From assembly GCF_022163125.1 (NCBI RefSeq), contig NZ_CP091881.1:5518001-5582000 (forward strand): a stretch of DNA of 64,000 nt, given 5' to 3'. Below the pieces are notes generated by a model that was not told where the DNA came from, searched no databases, and saw only the letters and a list, made by a program, of their open reading frames with translations. This document shows positions 17,194 to 25,513 of the stretch, one piece after another. Origin of the DNA: Paenibacillus sp. HWE-109. GTDB lineage: Bacteria > Bacillota > Bacilli > Paenibacillales > NBRC-103111. Each line of letters begins with the position of its first letter. The stretch's first letter is position 1. The position numbers and the translations under genes are program-made.

Positions 17194-18828
17194 TTATCGT
17201 TTGTTATAGCGGTCAAGCGCGTCTTGATTTATTTTCACAACTTTGTCGATACCCATTTCCTTGATACGGCTCACATACTCATCGAATTTCTCAATCGGCT
17301 CTTTGCCCATTACGAATTTCACGAACATTTCTTCTTTATAACTGCCAATCGCCGTATTCAATTTGGCTAATTCCTTACTTTCCTCCACAGTCGGTGTGAT
17401 GAAAAGCGGCAAGACATGCTTAACTGCATCGGTTTCGCCCCAAATTTTGATCGCCTCATCCTGCTCCTTGAACGTGTTGAAGCTTTTACGTGAATCGCCT
17501 AGAAAAGGACCATTAGGCTTCGTATACTGCGAGACCATTTGCTGTAAATTAAACTTCTCATTTTTGGTGATTTTCTCAGTAAAGGTTGGCACATTGTTAA
17601 CCATTTTGTAGCTATCGCCTTCAATTCCGAAGTTGAAAAGCAGGCTTCCTTTTTCACTATAAGCGTAATCAAGCCATTTCACCGCAAGCTCTGCATTCTT
17701 CGAATCCCCGCTTACAGCTTTGCTGGCTGCCGGATTGTACTTGAAATCCCGTTGACCGATAAAAGCACGTTCCCCTTTTTTGAGGGTAGGGTACGGCGCG
17801 GCTACTAACTGAAATTTCGGGTTTTTCTTCTTCCCCGTATCCATCCATCGGCCCATCCCGCCGCTTAACAAGCCAACAGTTGCCCCGGCACTATCACTCA
17901 TTAATTTGTTATCCAGTGCTTTGGAATCTGTGTTGAGAGCAAAATCTTTGTCCAACAAGCCTTCAGCATACCATTTGCGCAGCAGGGTCAGCGCGTCCTT
18001 GAATTGTGGATCAATAGGTCCATACTTCACTTTCCCTTGATCGTCAATATAGAACCGGTTCGCTGTTTTGAAAGCACCAATGAAGGCATCCTGGATGTTC
18101 AACTCATTGCTATACAAGGCCGTGAATGGCGCACTCGCGCCTTTCTTCTCTTTAAACGCTTTCAATACGGTATACCACTCATCGATGGTCTGGGGAACTT
18201 GCAGGTTCAGTTCATCCAGCCAATCTTTGCGAATCATCGGCCCTCGGAAGACGAGCCCGTTATCCGGACGGATCATCGGAAAGGCATAGTAATTGCCGCT
18301 GTCCGTTTTGATCATCTTATCTAATTCTTTATCTTGCTGCAGCAGCTTCTTGAGGTTCGGCGCCTGCTTGTCAATCAACGCATTGAGCGGAAGAATAACT
18401 TTATCCGCAATAGCTTTCTCAGGTCCCCCCGGATAGGCCATCGCCCCGCCTCCGCCCCAGTTGTACTCAATAACATCCGGCAATTTATTGGAAGCGATCA
18501 ACAGGTTGAACTGTTCCTTGGATTGGCCGTCGGCCGGGTGGGTATATTTGACCTTCACCCCTGTTTCTTTTTCAAGCTGCTGTCCAAATGGCGATTCCGC
18601 CAAGTTCGGTACAAAAGAAGCCAGATTCGTATCGATACCTTCCCATGATGTTAATGATTCTTGCGTACTAATCGGATACACAGCGCCAGCGGCTGTTGGT
18701 GCCCCAGAAGCTTTGGGAGAAGCTGAGCTCTTGCCCGTCTCTTGCGTGGAACAGCCTACAATAACACTGGAAGCTACTACGAAGCTTAAGGCCATACTAA
18801 AAGACTTCTTGTTTACATATTTCCCCAT
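17194..18828 (-). CDS. Extracellular oligosaccharide-binding lipoprotein (LplA/YtcQ-like)
   Basis: A 544-residue lipoprotein: basic N-terminus, hydrophobic core and lipobox VIVGC (Cys26), then a Ser/Ala/Pro-rich linker. The mature part (for example TGVKVKYTHPADGQ and IASNKLPDVIEYNWGG) matches the large LplA/YtcQ binding proteins that feed LplBC-type permeases. It is the first gene of the operon leading to the GH95-like hydrolase. The ATG at 18828 has GAGGGG seven bases upstream; an earlier in-frame start lacks one and would bury the signal peptide. Confidence 0.9.
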   Translation of the reverse strand: MGKYVNKKSFSMALSFVVASSVIVGCSTQETGKSSASPKASGAPTAAGAVYPISTQESLTSWEGIDTNLASFVPNLAESPFGQQLEKETGVKVKYTHPADGQSKEQFNLLIASNKLPDVIEYNWGGGGAMAYPGGPEKAIADKVILPLNALIDKQAPNLKKLLQQDKELDKMIKTDSGNYYAFPMIRPDNGLVFRGPMIRKDWLDELNLQVPQTIDEWYTVLKAFKEKKGASAPFTALYSNELNIQDAFIGAFKTANRFYIDDQGKVKYGPIDPQFKDALTLLRKWYAEGLLDKDFALNTDSKALDNKLMSDSAGATVGLLSGGMGRWMDTGKKKNPKFQLVAAPYPTLKKGERAFIGQRDFKYNPAASKAVSGDSKNAELAVKWLDYAYSEKGSLLFNFGIEGDSYKMVNNVPTFTEKITKNEKFNLQQMVSQYTKPNGPFLGDSRKSFNTFKEQDEAIKIWGETDAVKHVLPLFITPTVEESKELAKLNTAIGSYKEEMFVKFVMGKEPIEKFDEYVSRIKEMGIDKVVKINQDALDRYNKR

Positions 18829-18985
18829 GTAAATCCCCCTCAAATGTTTGGTCCCTGGCACCTTGTTGCGCCGTGGTTTCAGTATGCCTCGAAACACTCC
18901 TCCCGAATATCGTCAAAACGTGAACTTCATCTTCAAAATCACCAAAAAGCAATCTTCAATATAGACACTAGCTATGTAAAAACGG

Positions 18986-19020
18986 AAAAGCCGCGCAAGC
19001 ATCCTTGCTTGAACGGCTTC
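18986..19020 (-). terminator. Terminator after the AraC-type membrane regulator
   Basis: On the minus strand AAGCCG and CAAGCA pair with TGCTTG and CGGCTT around a 4-base loop, followed by TTTTCC. It separates the regulator gene from the importer operon it probably controls. Confidence 0.75.
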
Positions 19021-19027
19021 TTATTGG

Positions 19028-21346
19028 TCATTGAATATCTTTGTACTTCCCAGGTGTAATACCCTCGAATTTCTTGAATATCCGATTAAACGTATTGATA
19101 TCGGAATACCCGACTTGCTTGGCAATCTCAGAAACGGATAGCTGCTGAAGGGAGAGCAGCCTTTTGGCTTCTTCTAGCCGGGTTCTGCTAATGAAATCAA
19201 GCAATGCTTCCCCCGTTTGCGCTTTGAACTGTTTGGACAAATAAGATGGTGTCAGCTCGAACTTCTCGCCTACCATCGAAATATTGAGATTCACGTCAGC
19301 ATAATGACCTTTCACATAGTCGATCACCTGCTGGCTGAGCGTGTTGTAATCCTGCTCGCGGCCCTCTTGAATGAACTGGCACACCTCAGCCAGCACTTCC
19401 CGGATTTGCCCCTTCATCTCCTTGATCGTTGAGCTGGTTATTAATCGATCAATTTGGTCCGTATTAACGACGAATGCCCGATGATGACTGCTCGTCCCGA
19501 TTTCATCCATTGTTTTGAGCAGTGTGCTGGTCAAATCGAACATGAGGCATTTGGCCAGTGGCACCGATATGGAAGCATCGGAAATGTTGACCTCGATAAT
19601 TTCGTTAATAATCGCATTCGATTTTTCGAAATCGCCGGCTTTAACCAAATTGATTAACTGATGTTCTATTGTCAACGGATAGTAGTAGCTTCTCGATGGC
19701 CCCGCCGTCTCGGAACTCGGCAAATCCTGATACCGAATAATCTCACCGCTGCCCATAACCAGACGGTATTCCAAGGCAGCCAAGGTCATCTGATATGCCG
19801 GAGGAATCCCGTACAACTCCTGATGAATCTCGCTAATCGCCACGGTCAAATGAACATGAAAATGGTCCAACAAGAACGTTTTCACCTGTTCAGCAATGCG
19901 TTTCAATTCATCTGCATCCGGATCTGACCCGAAATTAACGATGCAGGCCAGCATGTTGTCAATTTCTGTGATGAATGCTTGATTAGCGTCACCAATCACT
20001 TCCTCCGCGACATTCATAATGAGGAAATGCAGCATTCTCACTTTCTCAGGCGGCGCATGTTCGCCCAGATCAAACTTGCCATAATGTTCAACATGGAACA
20101 GCAGTACGGCAAAATGCGGTGAGGCCACTCGAATATCGTGAGCTGCAAGCGATTCGTGGATGGGCACATTTTGCTCCAAACGGCCTTTCAGCAGTCCTTG
20201 CAAGAAATGCGAGCGAATCGCATCCCGATGCTGATGCAGCCGGCGGTCGACCTGTTCTTTCTCGGCAAATGTATTATTCAGCGCATCCTGCAAATAACCA
20301 TATTCGTTCGAACCTTCATGAAAAGATACGCCTGATTTCATGGAAAAACTGCGAATCAGCACGTTGATTGGGATATAATTTTTGCGCAAGAAGAGATAAG
20401 TAACCACTCCCCCCATGAGCAAACTCAAAATTACACTGGCATAGATCAACTTCTTCATGTAGGCCATCTTATCGTCAAATAATTCGGCGGGAATCGCATA
20501 AATATACTTCCACCCGTTACTATCCGAAGTAATATACGAAACAGCGGCACGCTGATCACCATCGTCACTCATGAACATGCCATTTTTGCCGGTGAGCTTG
20601 CCGTAGTCCAAGAAGGCTGATCTCGCTTCAAACCCCGTGGAAGCTACTAAGCGATTTTCCTTGTCCAAAACCGCAATTGACGTTTTATCGGATGTAGATG
20701 GAATATTGGCAAGCAGCTTGGAATCCTTAATTACGAATAAAATGACAGCACCTGGTTGGTCCGGATTAGCCAGAATGACGGATTTGGCATACATGACTGC
20801 TTTCAGCTCTTGACCGTCCTCCCTAAACGTAATAGGGGTATACTCCTGCATATACGGCTTTTCAAAAAACTTCGCCCACTCTTCATAGCTCATCGTCTCT
20901 TGTTCGCGTGTTTTCTCATACAATATTCGGCTGTTCGTATGATCGCGCGTAGAGATTACCGTATCGCTGTTCCGATAGTAAATATATATTTGTTCAATGA
21001 AATCATTTGCTGTCTGATACAGCCGCAAGTCACTGGCAATACTGACCAGATCGTAATAGTCGTTATCCGTTAAGGGCTTCGCTGTATGAATGAAACCGGT
21101 TACCAATTTACTCAAAGCAATTTCCAGACTAATTCTTTCGATACCGCGAAGACTATTGTCGATGGCTTGTTCCATCTGCTGCAAAGCCGAAGTGTTGGCA
21201 CGATTCACTTCCGATTCCACCACATGCCATGTCGCCGCATACAGAATACCACTAATCATGATCGGAATAAGCAGAACGGAAACATACGATACCAACCAAG
21301 TGACAATGACACTGCGTTTGTGGAAACGGATTCGAGCAAGATTCAT
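19028..21346 (-). CDS. Membrane-bound AraC-family transcriptional regulator with extracellular sensor
   Basis: A 772-residue one-component sensor-regulator. A span near residues 12-35 and another near 300-325 enclose an extracellular domain likely of the Cache type. The cytoplasmic part contains a middle region resembling those of YesN-like proteins and a C-terminal AraC helix-turn-helix pair (LNISMVGEKFELTPSYLSKQ; VSEIAKQVGYSDINTFNRIF). It lies directly upstream of the LplABC/GH95 operon on the same strand, so it probably senses the carbohydrate outside and activates that operon. The ATG at 21346 follows AAGGAG; two earlier in-frame starts do not fit the ribosome site. Confidence 0.9.
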   Translation of the reverse strand: MNLARIRFHKRSVIVTWLVSYVSVLLIPIMISGILYAATWHVVESEVNRANTSALQQMEQAIDNSLRGIERISLEIALSKLVTGFIHTAKPLTDNDYYDLVSIASDLRLYQTANDFIEQIYIYYRNSDTVISTRDHTNSRILYEKTREQETMSYEEWAKFFEKPYMQEYTPITFREDGQELKAVMYAKSVILANPDQPGAVILFVIKDSKLLANIPSTSDKTSIAVLDKENRLVASTGFEARSAFLDYGKLTGKNGMFMSDDGDQRAAVSYITSDSNGWKYIYAIPAELFDDKMAYMKKLIYASVILSLLMGGVVTYLFLRKNYIPINVLIRSFSMKSGVSFHEGSNEYGYLQDALNNTFAEKEQVDRRLHQHRDAIRSHFLQGLLKGRLEQNVPIHESLAAHDIRVASPHFAVLLFHVEHYGKFDLGEHAPPEKVRMLHFLIMNVAEEVIGDANQAFITEIDNMLACIVNFGSDPDADELKRIAEQVKTFLLDHFHVHLTVAISEIHQELYGIPPAYQMTLAALEYRLVMGSGEIIRYQDLPSSETAGPSRSYYYPLTIEHQLINLVKAGDFEKSNAIINEIIEVNISDASISVPLAKCLMFDLTSTLLKTMDEIGTSSHHRAFVVNTDQIDRLITSSTIKEMKGQIREVLAEVCQFIQEGREQDYNTLSQQVIDYVKGHYADVNLNISMVGEKFELTPSYLSKQFKAQTGEALLDFISRTRLEEAKRLLSLQQLSVSEIAKQVGYSDINTFNRIFKKFEGITPGKYKDIQ

Positions 21347-21430
21347 GAGGCATAACTCCTTCATTTCCCAGTTGTAACTGCATTCACTCACCATTATACC
21401 GAAAAACAGAAGGGAATGGCTGCTAAATTC

Positions 21431-21472
21431 AAAAAGGCTGCTCGTCAGGTTTTCACCTTCTGAGACAGCCTC
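21431..21472 (-). terminator. Terminator of the nrdIEF operon
   Basis: On the minus strand AGGCTGTCTCAG pairs imperfectly with CTGACGAGCAGCCT, followed by TTTTT, six bases beyond the nrdF stop. Confidence 0.75.
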
Positions 21473-21477
21473 TTATC

Positions 21478-22470
21478 TTAATCCCCAAAAAGGAAATCAT
21501 CATCCGTCAATGCTTCAACATGAATCGTGCGCACATAACCATTCCCTTTTTTGGAGAAAAAGTCATGCTGTTTGGTCTTCGTGCTCAAACCGTTCAGAAC
21601 AATTGGATTGATATCCTCTTCTTCGAAAATCGGCTCCACCCCAAGGTTCATGAACGCTTTGTTCGCGTTATAGCGTAAGAAAGCTTTCACTTCTTCCGCC
21701 AAACCGAGCGTGCCATAGAGGCTTTCTGTATATTTCTCCTCATTCGCATGAAGCTCTCTGAGCAGCGCGCTCAATGTTTCGTACACTTCATCCTGCTCCG
21801 CAGGACTGAGCTCCGCATAAACCTCTTGCGCCAATACACCAATATACAATCCGTGAATACTCTCATCACGCAAAATCAAATCAATGATTTCGCCGCTGCT
21901 CGTCATTTTTCCTTGTCCAGCCAAATACAGCGGGTAATAGAAACCGCTATAGAACAAATAGCTTTCCAGTAAAACCGACGCAGCCATAGCCAGATAGAGA
22001 TCTTTGGTCGTGTTAATATTCTCGTAGTAATGGGAAATCTTCGATGCTTTGAATTGCAAATACGGATTCCGCTCTACCCAGAGGAACAGCTCATTAATTT
22101 CTTCTGTCGTAGACAATGTTGTGAAAATACTGCTGTACGATTTTGCATGGATTTGCTCCATCATCCCCATGAAACTCAGTACGGCTTTGCGCTGCAGCCC
22201 GTCGACATGCTCAAGGATCTTGGGCATCCCAACGCCGCCTTGCATTGTATCGAGCAGGGTCAGTCCGCCCAGCACCTTCATATATAGTTCACGCTCAGCA
22301 CCGCTCAGCGTTATCCATGACATTTTATCGTCCGATAATGGAATTTCTTCGTCCGTCCAGAATTGCATAATATTCTGATTCCAGAATGTAATGGTAAAGT
22401 CATCATCCGGCCGATTCCAGTTCACTGCTTTTTTGACGATGGCTTGATTCGTAGTCGTTGCACTAGTCAT
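21478..22470 (-). CDS. nrdF: Class Ib ribonucleotide reductase small subunit NrdF
   Basis: A 330-residue ferritin-fold protein that holds the dinuclear metal centre and tyrosyl radical used to reduce ribonucleotides to deoxyribonucleotides. Visible ligand regions include MMEQIHAKSYSSIF and ILRDESIHGLYIG, and the order nrdI-nrdE-nrdF is typical of class Ib, in which NrdI activates a manganese centre. The ATG at 22470 lies 23 bases after the nrdE stop. A TTG-started longer form has no support. The protein ends in acidic/aromatic residues (DDDFLFGD) that dock onto the large subunit. Confidence 0.95.
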   Translation of the reverse strand: MTSATTTNQAIVKKAVNWNRPDDDFTITFWNQNIMQFWTDEEIPLSDDKMSWITLSGAERELYMKVLGGLTLLDTMQGGVGMPKILEHVDGLQRKAVLSFMGMMEQIHAKSYSSIFTTLSTTEEINELFLWVERNPYLQFKASKISHYYENINTTKDLYLAMAASVLLESYLFYSGFYYPLYLAGQGKMTSSGEIIDLILRDESIHGLYIGVLAQEVYAELSPAEQDEVYETLSALLRELHANEEKYTESLYGTLGLAEEVKAFLRYNANKAFMNLGVEPIFEEEDINPIVLNGLSTKTKQHDFFSKKGNGYVRTIHVEALTDDDFLFGD

Positions 22471-22493
22471 TGATTGTCGAGTCCCCTTCCAAA

Positions 22494-24578
22494 TTACACC
22501 GAGCAGCTGACACATTCCTCAACGGATAGCTGATTTGTTCGCGTGTAGTAAAGCGATTTAAGTCCTTTATGTGCCGCATAGAGGTATAATTTAGCAAGCT
22601 GTCTGGTCGAAACGTCACTATTGACATGTAAAATGGTCGAGATCCCTTGATCCACATGCGTTTGAATTTCCGAAATGAGGTCAAGAATCTTGAATTGGTC
22701 CATTTGATAAGCCGATTTATAGTAAAAGAAATTATCACGCGCCATAAACGGCATCGGATAGTACGTTGTTGAATTAGCATATGTGCGAGTCTCAATAGGC
22801 TCTACGATCGGCATCACGCTGGAAGTTGCGTTTTGAATATAGGAAATACTTTGCGTTGGAGCAACAGCCAATCGATAGGCGTGATATAAACCATGGGTTT
22901 TCACGTCTTCTTTCAGCTTCGCCCAGTCGCTCGGTGATGGAATTGGCATGCCTTCGAACAAAGCCTTCACTTTATCCGTGAGCGGACGATAATCCGTCTC
23001 TGTGTAACGGTTGAAATAAGCGCCACTCGCGTATTCGGAAAGCTCAAAGCCTTCGAACGTTTGGCCGGACGCTTTGGCGATCTCCATGCTCTTCTCGATG
23101 GAATAAAAATTCATCGCCATGAAGAAAGTACGAACGAAATCTTTGGCTTCGTCGCTCTCATAGCTGATTTTGTTCTTCGACAAATACCCGTGAAGATTCA
23201 TGACTCCCAAACCAACGGAATGCAGCTCGCGATTGGCTTTGGCAACACCTGGCGCATTGCAGATCGTAGTCATGTCGCTTACCGAAGTCAAAGCAATCAT
23301 GCCTTCATGCACTGTTTCACGCAGCTTCTTGCGGTCCATCACATTGGCTATGTTCATGGAAGCCAGATTACAGCTAATATCTCTTAAAATGGTATCATCT
23401 TGCCCATAATCATTGATTTCCGAAGTCTCCTGCAATTGGAAAATTTCCGTGCACAGGTTGGACATTTTAATCGTCCCAATGCCTTTCAGCGCGTGATCAC
23501 GATTGGCATTCGTCCGATTCATCATATAAGGATAGCCGGATTCCAGTTGTGTTGTCGCAATTTTGACCAGCATATCGCGTGCGCTCATGACAACTTTCTT
23601 CTTCACCTTAGGATTCGCCAGAAGCTCATCGTACATTGCATCCATATCCAGATCATCCATATGCTTGCCATAAGCCTGCAGGACTGTGTATGGCGCAAAA
23701 ACATGCAGCGGCTTGTTCTCTTCCGCTAATTTATAAAATTTATTCGGTACAATGAGACCGATCGAAAGTGTCTTCAAGCGGGATTTCTCATCCGCATTAA
23801 TTTTCTTGCTGTCCAGGAACTCCATAACGTCCCAGCCGAAAATATTGTAGTACGCCGCTCCTGAGCCTTTGCGCTGACCCATTTGGTCGGCATAAGAGAA
23901 AGCATCCTCCATGAGCTTAAGTACTGGCATAATTCCTTTTGCAGCGCGTTCTACACCTTTGATGGATTCACCGCGACCACGGAGCTTGGACAAGTTGACA
24001 GCTACACCGCCGCCAATTTTGGACAGCTGCATGCAGGTCGCCAGAACATAGTTGATTGAGTTAAGCGAGTCATCCATTTCCAACAAGAAGCAGGAAACCA
24101 TTTCACCGCGACGGCTTTTGCCTGCATTGAGGAACGTCGGCGTTGCGGGCTGCAAACGCTGTTCCATCATAGAGACGGCCAGCACACGAGCTGTTTCTGC
24201 ATTACCGCGTCCCAAATATAAAGCTACAATCGCTACGCGATCCGGGAAATGCTCCAGATACAAGGTCTTGTCATCACTGCGCAATGCATAATCTGTATAA
24301 AATTTCGAAGCCGCCATATAAGAAGCGAACTCGAATTCATTGTCGTGGGCCACTTGGTACACAGAATTAACTTCTTCGGGTGTGTAATGCTCATAGACGT
24401 TCTCGTAGTAATTGTGCTCGATCATATAGCGAACCTTGGAAGAGGTATCGGGGAAAGAGAGGCTTTTGCTATGGACATCCTTCATAAAAACTTCAACGGC
24501 TTCTTTATCCTTCTCTAGTTGAAAAAAGCCATCCGCTCCGCGTTGCATCAATAAATTATTTAGCTCAATGTGCCGCAA
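22494..24578 (-). CDS. nrdE: Class Ib ribonucleotide reductase large subunit NrdE
   Basis: A 694-residue catalytic subunit. Characteristic blocks are LQPATPTFLNAG, SKIGGGVAVNLSKLRGRG, LCTEIFQL, VGLGVMNLHGYLSKN and the C-terminal redox pair in ECVSCSV that accepts electrons from a NrdH-type redoxin or thioredoxin. There is no N-terminal ATP-cone, in line with class Ib. I choose the TTG at 24578 because AGGGGG lies nine bases upstream and it gives the normal start (RHIELNNLLMQR); the alternative TTG at 24599 lacks a ribosome site. The start overlaps the end of nrdI by 14 bases. No nrdH gene is present in the cluster. Confidence 0.95.
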   Translation of the reverse strand: MRHIELNNLLMQRGADGFFQLEKDKEAVEVFMKDVHSKSLSFPDTSSKVRYMIEHNYYENVYEHYTPEEVNSVYQVAHDNEFEFASYMAASKFYTDYALRSDDKTLYLEHFPDRVAIVALYLGRGNAETARVLAVSMMEQRLQPATPTFLNAGKSRRGEMVSCFLLEMDDSLNSINYVLATCMQLSKIGGGVAVNLSKLRGRGESIKGVERAAKGIMPVLKLMEDAFSYADQMGQRKGSGAAYYNIFGWDVMEFLDSKKINADEKSRLKTLSIGLIVPNKFYKLAEENKPLHVFAPYTVLQAYGKHMDDLDMDAMYDELLANPKVKKKVVMSARDMLVKIATTQLESGYPYMMNRTNANRDHALKGIGTIKMSNLCTEIFQLQETSEINDYGQDDTILRDISCNLASMNIANVMDRKKLRETVHEGMIALTSVSDMTTICNAPGVAKANRELHSVGLGVMNLHGYLSKNKISYESDEAKDFVRTFFMAMNFYSIEKSMEIAKASGQTFEGFELSEYASGAYFNRYTETDYRPLTDKVKALFEGMPIPSPSDWAKLKEDVKTHGLYHAYRLAVAPTQSISYIQNATSSVMPIVEPIETRTYANSTTYYPMPFMARDNFFYYKSAYQMDQFKILDLISEIQTHVDQGISTILHVNSDVSTRQLAKLYLYAAHKGLKSLYYTRTNQLSVEECVSCSV

Positions 24579-24924
24579 TTGCTTGTACCCCCTGAACAAA
24601 TCGTTCTACGTCATTTTTGGTGCCGGATAACTCAAACTTGGTTAACACAGGCACGTCGTACAATTGTGAAATGGTGTCTGCGCTTTTGGCAAAACCGTCT
24701 CCCCAATTCCGATTGCCGCTTGCTGCTACACCGATCATTCGGGAGGAATTGCTTTCCAGAAAGGAAGCGACCTTCGGGGGGATTTGACCAAACCCCGTTG
24801 TATACGTAACGAGCACGAATGGCTCGTCCATCTTCATCGCTTCCTCTATTTGAATCGCCGGCATTTTGAGCTTGGCAATAAATCGGCGAACATTCCCCGT
24901 CTTCGAATCGTAAGCAATCAGCAT
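24565..24924 (-). CDS. nrdI: NrdI flavodoxin-like ribonucleotide reductase activator
   Basis: A 119-residue flavodoxin-like protein. The N-terminal phosphate-binding stretch is DSKTGNVRRFIAKL, and GFGQIPPKVASFL plus ASGNRNWGDGFAKSAD are conserved in NrdI. It supplies oxidant to assemble the Mn(III)2-tyrosyl radical cofactor of NrdF. It is the first gene of nrdIEF; GGAGAC precedes the ATG. Two promoters with embedded NrdR-like boxes lie upstream. Confidence 0.93.
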   Translation of the reverse strand: MLIAYDSKTGNVRRFIAKLKMPAIQIEEAMKMDEPFVLVTYTTGFGQIPPKVASFLESNSSRMIGVAASGNRNWGDGFAKSADTISQLYDVPVLTKFELSGTKNDVERFVQGVQAIAAH

Positions 24925-24945
24925 CGGAACCGTCTCCTATCCATC

Positions 24946-24991
24946 AATCTCTATCTTGTGTTTCTTATGTATATAACCCTATATCTAGTAA
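24946..24991. promoter_or_regulatory. NrdR-like box pair, proximal
   Basis: AATCTCTATCTTGTGT (24946-24961) and ACCCTATATCTAGTAA (24976-24991) each match ACACWATATATWGTGT at about 12 of 16 positions and are separated by 14 bases. NrdR boxes typically occur as such pairs. The second lies between the -35 and -10 of a candidate promoter. Confidence 0.6.
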
Positions 24992-25000
24992 ATTATTCAA
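24971..25000 (-). promoter_or_regulatory. Candidate proximal promoter (P2) of nrdIEF
   Basis: On the minus strand TTGAAT (24995-25000) and TTATAT (24971-24976) are 18 bases apart, 47 bases or more upstream of nrdI. An NrdR-like box fills the spacer. Confidence 0.45.
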
Positions 25001-25163
25001 AAACCATTTACTGCTAAATCCAGGAAACGATCTCGCCTTATCGACAAAATACCGAGCCTTCAGACCGTGTATTTTGCTGCGAATAAACCGTCAAAGTGCC
25101 GCCCAGCATGGCTTCTGCGACTATTTTCCTATAGACCTATCAACCTCGCAGATTCGCTTTTTT

Positions 25164-25210
25164 TCACGACATCTAGTTGATAGTTTCAAATTTATATCAA
25201 TATATTGTGT
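25164..25210. promoter_or_regulatory. NrdR-like box pair, distal
   Basis: TCACGACATCTAGTTG (25164-25179, about 10 of 16 matches) and TATCAATATATTGTGT (25195-25210, 13 of 16) are separated by 15 bases, the canonical spacing that puts both on one face of the helix. Confidence 0.65.
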
Positions 25211-25217
25211 TTGTCAA
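25191..25217 (-). promoter_or_regulatory. Candidate distal promoter (P1) of nrdIEF
   Basis: On the minus strand a perfect -35 TTGACA (25212-25217) is followed after 15 bases by TATAAA, or after 17 by TAAATT. The strong NrdR-like box lies between them. Transcripts would carry a leader of about 260 bases. Confidence 0.5.
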
Positions 25218-25457
25218 CGCTCGAAATTGTGTCTTTTAACTAGCAAAATACCTAAACCTAGACTGGGCGTGGCTCCGACGGTTTCAAAAATATTTTTTCA
25301 AAAAAGACTTGAAATTTCAGATTTGTCGAAACTGTGAGTTAGACATATAGCCTACTAGATATAGATCAAACCTACACCCAAACACAAGCTCCTTAGAGCG
25401 CCTCAGCGTCCCTCTAAGGACATCAAAACCGAACAAGCCACACTTCTATCCTGAAAC

Positions 25458-25503
25458 AAAAAAAGCTACTCAGGCGCACACGAGGATGTGCCTGAGCAGC
25501 TTG
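25458..25503 (-). terminator. Terminator of serC
   Basis: On the minus strand AAGCTGCTCAGGC pairs with GCCTGAGTAGCTT, followed by a run of T residues, just beyond the serC stop. Confidence 0.85.
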
Positions 25504-25513
25504 GATCGCAAAC

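Larger units (their letters stand above)
25085..25284. repeat. 200-bp inverted-repeat arrangement around the distal nrd promoter
   Basis: AAACCGTC-N8-GCCCAG (25085-25106) is repeated in inverse orientation as CTGGGC-N8-GACGGTTT (25263-25284), with the same 8-base gap; 17 of 22 positions match. Its centre (about 25185) coincides with the centre of the distal NrdR box pair. Flanks show no target-site duplication. Confidence 0.45.
24925..25513. other. Long non-coding region upstream of nrdIEF
   Basis: This 589-base gap between nrdI and serC holds no convincing gene. It contains two candidate nrd promoters with NrdR-like boxes (24946-25000 and 25164-25217), a 200-bp inverted arrangement (25085-25284), a 9-bp inverted repeat (25390-25398 with 25412-25420, TCCTTAGAG and CTCTAAGGA) and the serC terminator. 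The weak box-like sequence CTACTAGATATAGATC at 25352-25367 matches the NrdR consensus at about 10 of 16 positions. A small plus-strand reading frame here has no ribosome site and is probably not real. Confidence 0.6.

Noticed and set aside
22463..22795. Frame overlapping the end of nrdE and start of nrdF
   Set aside because: Shadow of nrdE in another frame; nrdE coding is beyond doubt.
24593..24606. LexA-like GAAC-N5-GTTC inside nrdI
   Set aside because: The Bacillus LexA site needs a 4-base spacer, and the position inside a coding region makes it unlikely.
24925..25190. Cobalamin riboswitch in the nrd leader
   Set aside because: A long leader suggested it, but no B12 box or conserved core could be found, and class Ib reductase does not use cobalamin.
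25085..25284. Miniature transposable element
   Set aside because: Terminal inverted repeats are imperfect, no target-site duplication is visible and only one copy lies in the window; kept as an open observation only.
25074..25337. 87-codon plus-strand reading frame in the nrd upstream region
   Set aside because: It has no ribosome site, crosses both NrdR boxes and promoter P1, and reads as low-complexity translated regulatory DNA.
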